Positions 11,158 to 22,300 of a DNA stretch of 64,000 nt are shown in pieces. This stretch comes from Gorsachius magnificus. Lineage: Eukaryota > Chordata > Aves > Pelecaniformes > Ardeidae. Location: the NCBI GenBank assembly GCA_034008185.1, contig CM067086.1:1178001-1242000 (forward strand). The letters are read 5' to 3'. The translations under genes were made by a program, and so were the position numbers. The notes beneath the pieces are model-generated. The model was not told where the DNA came from, searched no databases, and worked only from the letters and a program-made list of their open reading frames with translations. How positions within the stretch are numbered: the first letter of the stretch is position 1; every line of letters begins with the position of its first letter.

Positions 11158-12462
11158 ATGGAGAACGTCCCCCAGTCCGTCAACATCAACATGCAGCCCT
11201 ACGGCAGGAACGGGGCAGGTTCCCCGGCCACCGCCTTCGGCCCCACCGTCACCTCTTTTGTTCAGCCAGAGCCTGTCCACAACCCCCGGGACTTCGTGCT
11301 CTGGTCCTTCTTCAATGCCATGTTCTGCAACCCCTTCTGCCTGGGCTTCATCGCACTCATCTTCTCCATTAAGGTGAGGGGAAAGTCACCCCCAGCCCAC
11401 CACCCCCCTGCCCGCTGGGTTCCCTCCTCTCCCCCCCCCTCCCTCACCCCCCCGCATCCCATCCTGTCCCGTTGTCCCACCCCACTCACCCCGCCCCACT
11501 TGTCCTCACCCCATCCTATCTTGTCCCACCCCACCCCGCCAACCCCCCCCCGCCCCCCCCTCCCATCCTTCCCCCACAAGACACCCCCCCACTCCCCCCC
11601 GCCACGTCCAGCCCCACCACGCCCAACGTCCCCAGCAAAGCCACCGTTCCAGGGCCACCCGTCCTCCTTCCGTGCTTTGGGAAAGGGGCGCCCGGCCAGC
11701 ACTGCAGGTCCAGCTCCGCTCCCGCGGACTCGAGCGCGCCCCAAACTGCCACCCGCCGGGGGGATAAGGCGGGCAGCCGGCTCCCGGCTCCCTCCCACGG
11801 CACTCCCGAAACCACCACCAGGCTTCGCCCCACCTGCGATAAGAAATGGCTGCTCCCTGCGCTCTTTTCCTTTATTACCTTGGAAGTGAATCATTTTCCA
11901 TGGGCACCCTGTTAACTGTGGGGAGGCGCGGGTCCGCGTCTTCCGGCACCGTGGGAAGCGCCGTGTGGGTGCTCCCGATCGGACCCCCCCTCTTCTGACC
12001 ATCCCTCCCCCCCTTCTGACCATGCCCCAGCCCCCCAAGAGGACCGCGCGGCGCGCTGCCAAGCGTAATGGCTTTTAATACGCCATTAAGAAAGCGCTTT
12101 CAGGACGCTGCGCGCTCCGCTCCCGCCGCGTTGGGGTGGATTTCTTGGCATCTCAGCAGAGCCCGCTGGACCCCAGTACCAGGCTTCGGCGAGGCCAGTT
12201 GCTCGATGGCTACGGAGACTGGGATGTCCCCTCGGCCCATCGCCACCGCCACCTCGTGCCGTTTCACTACCCATCTCCCTCTCCCCATCCGCAGGCCAGA
12301 GATAGGAAAATTGCCCGGGACCCAGGAGCTGCCGGCAGCTACGGGAGGACTGCCAAGCAGCTGAACATCGCAGCGCTCTGCCTGGGCATCTTGACCACCA
12401 TCATCTTCATCATAGTGCTGACCATGTACTACAACAGGTTGCAGGCAAGCAGACGCCGCTAA
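11158..12462 (+). CDS. IFITM: IFITM1/2/3-type interferon-induced transmembrane protein
   Basis: Two exons, 11158-11373 and 12295-12462, joined in phase 0 at the family's conserved SIK|ARD junction, encode 127 residues. IFITM proteins are small membrane-hairpin proteins that restrict virus-cell membrane fusion (family knowledge). The CD225 domain is clear: NPRDFVLWSFFNAMF, CNPFCLGFIALIFSIK (about 57-72), ARDRK (73-77), SYGRTAKQLNIAALCLGI, then a C-terminal hydrophobic segment (about 95-116) and the basic tail NRLQASRRR. Cysteines lie at 57, 61 and 101; the usual adjacent CC pair is replaced by F60-C61 plus C57. The only N-terminal tyrosine (Y15, PYGRN) is not a YxxPhi endocytosis signal. The start has a good context (GCCATGG). 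Position next to B4GALNT4 is where mammalian IFITM3 sits, but one-to-one orthology cannot be assigned from sequence alone. Confidence 0.93.
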
Positions 12463-12661
12463 CCCCGTCCCACTGAGGGGGGAGCAGCGGCACCGGGGCC
12501 TCGTTTTTCCTTCCCCTCCGCCCCGCTCATCCGAAACCCACCCGGCCTCGCTCGTCGGGGAGACGCGCGGATCCTGCGGCACCTTTCTCCCCGCTCCTGC
12601 TGGATGACGTCCTCCTGGCACAAGCCCCTCGGCCACGAACCCATGGGGTGAGCTCACAGCA

Positions 12662-12667
12662 AATAAA
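12662..12667 (+). terminator. Polyadenylation signal of the first IFITM gene
   Basis: AATAAA, 200 bases after the stop codon and followed by a T-rich stretch and TGTCATG, a typical arrangement for a short IFITM 3' UTR. Confidence 0.75.
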
Positions 12668-13220
12668 GCTCCTTTCCCACCCTTCTCCATGGAAGTGTCA
12701 TGATTTCAGGTTTTGGGAGGTGTCTTCCCACCCCCACCCCCCCCCCAGGCATCCCCACCTCGGGGGGGCCGGGGTTACCCCGTAACTCAGACAAGCAGGG
12801 AGGCAGGGCTGAGTGAGGAAGAGCAGGAGGAAAGGGGCTTGGAAAGGGGGTGCCACGTCGGTGCTGTTAGCTAAATGAAAACACAGCCACTGCCCTCCCC
12901 GGGCTTCTGGGGAGCTTAGAGATGCCCCACACCCCTCCCGGACCAATTTCCGTGCTTTCTGCCGCTCGTGTTATCTTCCATCCCAGGCGGCGATGGCCAC
13001 CGTGGGGAGAGGAACCGCCAAGCTCTGCCGCTGCCGCCGAGGAACCCCAGGCTCAGTGGGGGAGCTGGGGGGGGGGGGGGGGGGGGGGGCGCGCCAAGTC
13101 CCCCCATCTTTCCTCACACCCACTGCCTTGCATTTCCACACCCTGAAACCATCCCCAAGCCTGTAGCCCTCCCTGCCCACCTTGGTGCTGTCCCCCTACT
13201 CTTGGCTGCCAGGGCAGCGG

Positions 13221-13341
13221 CTCTCCGAAGGGCAAACCTGGCTTCTGAGTCCCCTCGAGTCCCCTCTGCACCCCCAAAAGCGACTCTCCAAAGGGCAAAC
13301 CTGGCTTCTGAGTCCCCTCGAGTCCCCTCTGCACCCCCAAG
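13221..13341 (+). repeat. 63-bp tandem duplication upstream of second IFITM
   Basis: CTCTCCGAAGGGCAAACCTG at 13221 recurs as CTCTCCAAAGGGCAAACCTG at 13284, and the following bases match through GCACCCCCAA. A further partial unit (GGTCCCCTCTGCACCCCCAA) follows. The block lies about 210-330 bases upstream of the ATG at 13549. Confidence 0.9.
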
Positions 13342-13513
13342 GTCCCCTCTGCACCCCCAAAGTCCCCCGGAGCCCCCGGCTCAGGCGGGGCGGGGGCGCA
13401 GGGACGCGGGGGGCCGAGGCACCGCGGGGGGGGCTGAGCCCCGGGGGGCCCCGGGGGCGGTGCTGGGGGCGGGGCGGGACCCGGTCCCGTCCCCCCCCTC
13501 CGCCCCCGGCCGC

Positions 13514-13531
13514 GTTCGGTTTCGTTTCCCC
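13514..13531 (-). promoter_or_regulatory. ISRE/IRF-like element next to second IFITM start
   Basis: On the minus strand the segment reads GGAAACGAAACCGAAC, three GAAA-type half-sites. GAAACCGAAC differs by one base from the GAAANNGAAA core bound by IRF/ISGF3 factors. It lies only 18 bases before the ATG, so it would overlap or nearly abut the transcription start. IFITM genes are classically interferon-stimulated; function here is inferred. Confidence 0.4.
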
Positions 13532-13548
13532 CGCGCCCCGGCCCGGCC

Positions 13549-14909
13549 ATGAAGCCCCAGCGGACGGGGGCACCCATCCCGCTGCAGCCCCCCGGGGGGG
13601 GGGCGACCCCCGCCGCCCGCCCCGGTGGGCAACCCCGGGACTACGTGGTCTGGTCCCTCCTCAACGTCCTGCTGGGCTACGGGCTGGGCTACCTGGGCTG
13701 CCTCTGCTTCCCCGCGCTCATCTACTCCATTAAGGTGAGAGGGGGGCGCGGGGGGCGCGGGGACCCCCGCCCGCCCCCCCAGCCAGCTCTTCCCGGGACC
13801 CCCGACATGTCCCGATACGGCACCCCCGCGACCCAGCCCCCTGCGACGCCACCCCTGCGCTGAGACACGACCCCCCCGGCCCCCCCCAATCCAGCCCTCT
13901 CCAACACCAACCCGGGCCCCTCCGATGCACAACCCCCCCCCAGCTCCAGACCCCCCCCCTCCGATGCCCCCTCCCGCCCCGGGACCCCCCGATGTGTCCC
14001 CCCATGTCCTTCCCCCCCCGATCCAGCCCTCTCCAACATCAACCTGGGCCCCTCTGATGCACACACACACACCCCGGCTCCAGACCCCCCTCCTGCCCCG
14101 GGACCCCCCGATCTGTGCCCCTATGTCCTTCCCCCCCCGATCCAGCCCTCTCCAACACCACCCCATGCCCCTCCGATGCCCCCTCCCCACCCCAGACCCC
14201 CCTCCCGCCCCGGGACCCCCCGATGTGTCCCCCTGTGTCCTTCCCCCCCCCGATCCAGCCCTCTCCAACACCACCCCATGCCCCTCCGATGCCCCCTCCC
14301 CACCCCAGACCCCCCAATCTGTCCCCCCATGTCCTTCCCCCCCCGATCCAGCCCTCTCCAACATAAACCTGGGCCCCTCTGATGCACACACCCCGCCCCC
14401 CGCTCCAGACCCCCCTCCCGCCCCGGGACCCCCCAATGTGTCCCCCTGTGTCCTTCCCCCCCCGATCCAGCCCTCTCCAACACCACCCTGGGCCCCTCTG
14501 ATGCACACACACACCCCCCGGCTCCAGACCCCCCTGATGCCCCCCTGTCTTAGGATCCCCCCGATCCGGTCCCCCCCATCCAGCCCCCCAACAGGATTGC
14601 GGGCAGGGGGAGCAGGCAGAGCCCGGTGGCTTCACCCCCTGTCCCGGGGCGATGGGTCCCTGAGGTCCCAGCACCACCTTGCAGCCACCCCTGGGCCAGG
14701 CCCGGCCCCAACTGCTTCTCCCCACTGCCCCCCCCCCCTTTTTGCCCCCACAGGCCCGTGACTGCAAGGTGCTGGGGGACCTGGAGGGGGCCCAGCGGCA
14801 CGGTGGCCGCGCCAAGGTGTGGAACATCATCTGCTCCCTGCTGATAGTTGTCACCGTGGTGGTCGTCATCGCCACCGTCATCGCCGTCATCACGTCCACC
14901 ACCACCTGA
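13549..14909 (+). CDS. IFITM: Second IFITM-family protein, unusual hydrophobic core
   Basis: Two exons, 13549-13734 and 14754-14909, joined at SIK|ARD in phase 0, encode 113 residues. The N-terminus is Pro/Gly-rich and lacks tyrosine up to Y32. CD225 landmarks are present (QPRDYVVWSLLN at 28-39, ALIYSIKARDCKVLGDLEGA at 56-75, RAKVWNIICSLLIVVTVVVV at 81-100), ending ITSTTT. The normally well-conserved CCLGF core is replaced by a glycine/tyrosine-rich run LLGYGLGYLGCLCFPALIYS (41-60), giving cysteines at 51 and 53. C66 replaces the usual Arg/Gln of ARDRK, and C89 sits in the second hydrophobic segment. Its position between an IFITM1/2/3-type gene and IFITM5 suggests a tandem duplicate. The intron contains a C-rich minisatellite. 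The frame is intact; antiviral competence is not established by sequence. Confidence 0.88.
13891..14585 (+). repeat. C-rich minisatellite in the second IFITM intron
   Basis: Six imperfect units marked by CCAGCCCTCTCCAACA begin at about 13891, 14023, 14142, 14255, 14348 and 14467, giving periods of 93-132 bases. Each unit also carries GGGACCCCCCGATGTGTCCC and a short CA run. The array opens long spurious reading frames on both strands. Confidence 0.92.
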
Positions 14910-15164
14910 CCGTGTGGCCACCAACCTGCTTGCTGCTGCCCCGTGGGGTGCTCTCCCCCTCCCCCAAATGTCCCCCGTCCCCCTTAAGGCACATGGGGAC
15001 AGAGCAACCCCCCCCAGCACGCCCACCGCATAGAAGGGTGGGCCAGGCTGGCACGTGGGGGGGCAGCCCCCCCTTCTTCTTCATTTTTGCGCCTTGGCAG
15101 GGAGCTGCTGGGCTTCCTGGTATTTAACCGAGCTGCGCCATGCATGTAGGTCACTGTTGCCTCA

Positions 15165-15170
15165 AATAAA
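15165..15170 (+). terminator. Polyadenylation signal of the second IFITM gene
   Basis: AATAAA in CTCAAATAAAGCTCATCCTG, 256 bases after the stop codon; no competing signal was noticed between them. Confidence 0.7.
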
Positions 15171-16971
<1,801 letters not shown>

Positions 16972-18951
16972 CGGGTGGGCGAAGGGCTTGCAGAAACTCC
17001 TTCGCGTTGCTGGTGGCCCCCCAACCCACCCCACCCCAAAAGACCAGCATAACCCAGCCACCACCCATCTCTGCCACCCAGGGCCACGTCTGCAAGCTCC
17101 GAGGGTGACTGGGGGTGCGCGGCCGGGGGGAGGCACCCGCACGAGCTTCTCCCACAAGGCTGCATCTCCCCTCACCCTCCCCTGCCCGGTCCAGCACCCC
17201 CAGCCCCACGCTGCCTGACCCCGGCTCCTAGCCATGCTTCCCGGGGCAGCTCGGTTATTTTTGTTCACCTTGGGGGTTTTTAACCCCCTTTATCCTGCGT
17301 GGAGCGCAGCATCCCTCCCGCCCCGGTTATTACTATTTAAATCATTAAACCATTTCACACGTTTCCAGGCTTCGGCGTGTGTGTGTAGTGGTGGTGGTGG
17401 TGGGGGGGGGGGATGCTACAGGGACAAGATAAACACAACTTTTTTGCTCGGAGCGTGTTCTTCAGAGCCAGGAGAAGCAATAAACTGTGACCCTTGGAGC
17501 CCCCCAGCCGAAACCAGTCACAGGCCACCGGGGCCCCACCAGCGACCGAGCAGGGGAAAGCAGCGGAGAAGTTCCTCGGCCCCGTGGGGATGCGCTCAAG
17601 TGGCTGAGCTGTCGTCCCCTCCCCGGCGAGCTGAGACCTGCAGACTCATTGCAGGAAAGCAGCCATCCCCAGCAGGTCAAGGACAGGGGACAAGCCCGCT
17701 GCTCGGCGCTACCCCTCCCTCTTGCCTTCCCTGGGCCAGAGCCAGCTCATTTTGGCAACTGGACTAAGAGGATCCCTTTTTTTTGGGGGGAGGACCCCTT
17801 TTAGTGCTACCCGGGACCTGGCTCAGAGCTCAGCTTTAGCCCCAGCCCCAGCCCCAGCCGGACGGGGGTGCAGCCTGCGGGGCTGTTATTGGGGACAAGG
17901 TGACGGATGGGTTCCCTTGTCCTGCTCCGCTGCCGAGAACTGCTGGTAATTAGGGGTTGAGCAACTTTTGACGAAGCCTGACGGAGAGCCAGCATAATTA
18001 CAAGGCAGGGGAGCCGCTCTCCCTCCTTCCCTAAGCATTCCCACATGCTGCCCGCCACCGGGAACAGCCACAGGGCTTTTTTTTATAAATTCTGCAGGAT
18101 TCAGCCGCCATCCCTGGGGTTTGTTTAGCGAGGACGGGCCCCAGCGGGGCAGGCGGTGCCTTCGACAGCCCCTCACTTTCACCCTGGTCCCTCTAGCCGA
18201 GGCGTGGGGCTGGGGAACGAGGCCCCAAAACCAGCCCCGGGAAGGGGGAGGACACCGCAAGGTGCAGAGCTGGGTGCTGGGGGGGTCTCATGTCCCCCAT
18301 TCACGTGCATACCCAGGCACAGCCCTTCCCCTTCTCTCCCTGGGGGCTCTCTAGGACACCCAAACCGCAGATTTAGTCCAGCAGATCCAGGGAATTTGCT
18401 CGCCCTGAGGCTGCTCAGCTGGAGGAGGACTCGGCGCAGACCCCAGGAAAAGACCGCGCTTGGCCTCATCCGACACAAAATCAACGACAACCGACGCCTG
18501 GGCTTCCCGCAGCCCTTCGAGCGTCAAGCCAGAAGGGCTTTAACTCCAAAATGGCTTGAAAAGACAGAGGACAAGGTAGAGAAGGGCTTGAAAACACGAT
18601 ACACCAAATAACTCGAAAGAAAAGGAGCTGGGCGCTGCCCCAAGGGGGCCGAGATGCTCTTGGCCATGTCCTTTGTGACAAAGGTTGGTTGCAAAACACC
18701 GCCCAGCCCCAGCCTTGCTTCGTGTCCCCCCCCTCCCACCCCAGGCCGCCTGCCGCCCCAGGCTGGGGTGGGGGGTCCTCCCCTTGCTCGCTGGCAGGGG
18801 GGAGCGCCACGGCGAAGCAGCGGTGGCTGGGTCCCCACCGCCCCTCGAGCCCCCCCGAGCCAGGCAGGCAGCTGGGAGAAGGCGAGGACCGAGCCCAGAG
18901 GCGCTGGAGGAGCTGGGAGTCAGCGCAGGCACAGGCTGGACTAAACATGGA
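16972..18951. other. Region between IFITM5 and the PGGHG 3' end
   Basis: No gene recognised. The first part is presumably the IFITM5 3' UTR: candidate poly-A signals are ATTAAA at 17344-17349 and AATAAA at 17479-17484. A GT/GGT microsatellite precedes a G run at about 17377-17412. The remainder is unremarkable GC-rich sequence. Confidence 0.55.
17344..17349 (+). terminator. Candidate IFITM5 polyadenylation signal
   Basis: ATTAAA, about 370 bases after the IFITM5 stop and followed by a GT-rich block (GTGTGTGTAGTGGTGGTGG) resembling a downstream element. AATAAA at 17479 is the alternative. Confidence 0.45.
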
Positions 18952-18957
18952 TTTATT
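18952..18957 (-). terminator. PGGHG polyadenylation signal
   Basis: Minus strand reads GGCCAATAAATCCATG, 416 bases past the PGGHG stop. A second AATAAA (minus, 19507-19512) lies inside the last PGGHG intron and could give an alternative end. Confidence 0.55.
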
Positions 18958-19372
18958 GGCCGGGGGCATCCTCACCGACGCAGATGTTTAAAGCATAAAC
19001 AAGTCCTGGGTGTTTGGAAAACTCCTTTAGAGCAGTCGCTTTCAGGCTGGATTTTGTCCCCCCTGCTAAGTGAGAGACGATGAAGGCACGTGAAGGGGGG
19101 CTGGGGTGGGGGCTCAGTGCCCCCCAGTGTAGCCAAGGATGCCCAGCATCGCTCGTGGACCTGCTGCCACCCCAGCTGTGGTGAGGGCTCCGAGCCCACT
19201 GCCCCTCCCCAGGGCCCCAGAGCCGGCACGTGCAGTCCCAGGGGGGCACGGGGGTTCTGGCGCAGCCTGGGACCCCCACCTCCCACCCCACCTTTACCTT
19301 CCCCCTCTTCCAGCATCTGCCCTTTGACTTGTGTCTGCTGCTCCGGTGGGTAAAGCCCAGCCCAGGCAAGGT

Positions 19373-22300
19373 TTAGAAGGCGCCAGTGGGTGACCTCTGA
19401 ATCCAGCCGGCCGCCGCGGGGAGGGAGACGCTCTGCCCTGCGACAGCACACAACCCCCGTGAGATACGGGGAGGTTTTCCCCACATCGCTTCAGGCAACA
19501 GACGCCTTTATTTTTGGGGGGGACACACACTGTACCTTCGTGCAGGGGAAAGCGCTGCCCCGACTTCTCCAGCACAGCTTCCAGGGGTGATGCCAGGGGA
19601 TCCCGGGCAGACTCGGTCACCTCGACCCCGATCTCTTTGTGGGTGATGGTGAACTTCAGTTTGTTGCCGAAGTAGGAGACGCCGGTGACTTTCAACTCAT
19701 CGATGTCATCGGGAAAGGCTGGGTTGAAGCGGAGGCTGGTCTTCGTGATCCTGGAAAGGCAGGAGCAGGTCAGCGGTGGGAGCCAAGGCAGGGTTGGAGG
19801 CTCAGCCACCTCCCGGCCAGCACAGCCCCATGCAGCCCAGGGGCGCCCCCCCCCCCCATCACCCCCTACGTGGGTGGGTAGAAAGTCCTTGGGGTACCCC
19901 AGAGACCTCCAGGCAAACCCCAAACACACTGATGAAGAGCTACTGGGGTCATGATTCCACAGCCCAGCACCCTCAGGCATTCCCATCCCTCTCCCTGGAG
20001 CTCTGTGTCCAGTTCTAGGCTCCCCGGTTCAAGAAAGATGAGGAACTCCTTCACCAAAAGATAAAAATCGAGCAAACAGCTCGAATCCTCCCTCCAAGCC
20101 CTTGCCCAAAGTCTAACAGAGCCCGTTCATGTGTTTTGGCTTTGGATGAGGAAGGACAACGGGCCCTGTTATCTCCAACTCAAATCTTGACACGTGAGAG
20201 CCCTTGGCCATCACCTCCAGCCTGCCGGGAGGGCTCAATGGACTGGAGAGAATCATAGAATCGTCTAAGTTGGAAAAGACCTTTAGGATCACGAAGTCCA
20301 ACCGTTAACCTAACCCTGCCATTCCACCACTAAACCCTGTCCTTAAGCACCTCATCCATCCTTCTTTTAAATACCTCCAGGGATGGGGACTCGACCACCA
20401 CCCTGGGCAGCCCATTCCAGACCCTGACAGCCCTTTTGGGGAAGGAATTTTTCCCAATGTCCAACCTAAACCTGCCCTGGCACAACTTCAGACCATTTCC
20501 CCTTCTCCTATCGTCCGTCCAGGGAGAAGAGGCCGACCCCCACCTCGCTACAGCCTCCTGTCAGGCAGTTTAGGCTAGACTATCTAAAGGATGGATGAGG
20601 TGCTTAGGGACAGGATTTGGTGGTAGGATGGCAGGGTGAGGTTAAAAGTTGGACTCGATGGTCTTAAAGGTCTTTTCCAACCAAAGTGATTCTATGATTC
20701 TAGTTGTAGAAACTACTAGTTGAGAGGACTCAAGAGACTGGAGAGCCACAGCGGCCAGCCAACATGCCCGTGGCTTACGGCGGGCAGGGCAAGAGCGTGG
20801 CCTTGAGGGCTGCACTAATGTCACCTCAGCATCTGTGGGCGCTTGGGTGGAGCCACCCGTGGCTTGAGCCTGTGCCAGGGGGGCCCAACCTGACCCACAC
20901 ACAGGGCAGGCAAAGACCTCAGAGCCTCGCAAAAGCCGAGATTACGGTTTCCAGATGGGAGTATGGTCGCTCACACCCAGCTCCACCAAGGAACGTGTGG
21001 GTTCCTCAGCAGCTTCTGGCCACACACGCACAGAAGGGGGAAAAAAGAGGCAGTTAGCGCTAAAAGGTTTTGCTGGAAATCAAAAGGCTCGTGAGGTTGA
21101 TCCATCCGCAGTTAGACTAAGAATATGCTCGGGAGACTGCTGCTCCAGGGTGGAAACCACGGGGCTGCTTTGGGTACGAGACTCGGCTCTGAAATTACAT
21201 GAACAGCGTAATGTTTTTTCTAAGGTATTTTAATGTCATGGCGCTGCCATTTGATGCCACGGCAATGCCAGCCGAGCACTTTGCTCCTCCCCGGGGGCCT
21301 GCAGAGCCCCATGCCTGCAGCTGGCAGATTGCTTCGGAGGGGCTGCAGAAGGTTGTCCCCCACCGCGCCCAGCGGAGATCGGATGCCGTGACAGCCAAGC
21401 CAGAGGACTGACTTAGGGAGCGGCATTTATCTTCCCAAATGGGCAACTCACTCATCAAGCGACCCGGCGAGTCTCTCCTACCTGTTCCAAATCTGTTTCC
21501 AGTCCTTAAAGCGGGAATAGGCTATGGCAGCGCCGTGTGGGTAGAGGGCTGGTGTCTCCATTTACAAAGGTCCCGGTGGACAGACCACAGCATAGAAGCC
21601 ATAATAAGCAGCAGATTGGCAATAAATTAAATTAATTTCATCAAGTTGGGTCTGGTTGGCCCGTGACGGTATCTGGCCAATGATCTCTCCCTGTCCTTAT
21701 CTCGACCTACGAGCCTTTGCATCGACTTTTCTCTCCCCTGTCCAGTTAAAGAGGGGAGCGATAGAGGGGCTTTGGTGGGCCCTCAGCATCCAGCCAGGGT
21801 CAAACCACTGCACACCAGAATGATACAGGCCAGCCACGATGGCGGAGATGTCCCTCTCCACTGGAGAGCTCGGTGCTGGCCTCCTCTGACTCCTTTTGAA
21901 GCCAATGGCTTTCGACACCGACGCAGCGGGAGGAGAGAGGGACCCAAGCTCCTCATTTCTGGTAAGAGCACCCCATTCTCCACCAGCGACTGTCCCCAGC
22001 ATCCACAGTTCACCTGGGATCATCAATGCTCCTGTTTGCTCATTACCTGCTGGGAGCTTTGGAGGATATTCCGGATGCTGCAAGTTCCTTTCCTTTTCTT
22101 GAGTAAAACCGCACTGCTCCCACTAAACAGGGAGGCTGCAAGCGCCGGGTAGCTGCTTAGAGATGAAACGCGACCTAGCGAAGGTCTCACCTGAACCCGG
22201 TGTAGCCAAAGAGGACGGCTTGCAAGAATCCACCCATCCCTGTCAAGAAGTTCACAGCTCCTGACCCATCCGAGTTCTCCACCCAGATCTACGGCAGCAA

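Larger units (their letters stand above)
12668..13548. other. Spacer between first and second IFITM genes
   Basis: No gene seen. It holds a 23-base G run (13067-13089), a 63-base tandem duplication (13221 onward) and the CpG-rich start region of the second IFITM. No TATA box was seen. Confidence 0.6.

Noticed and set aside
13381..14905. Long Gly-rich open frames on the minus strand (up to 377 codons) across the second IFITM gene.
   Set aside because: They are the reverse of the C-rich minisatellite and its flanks; the periodic GGRTQGDT-like pattern follows the repeat unit and shows no protein family.
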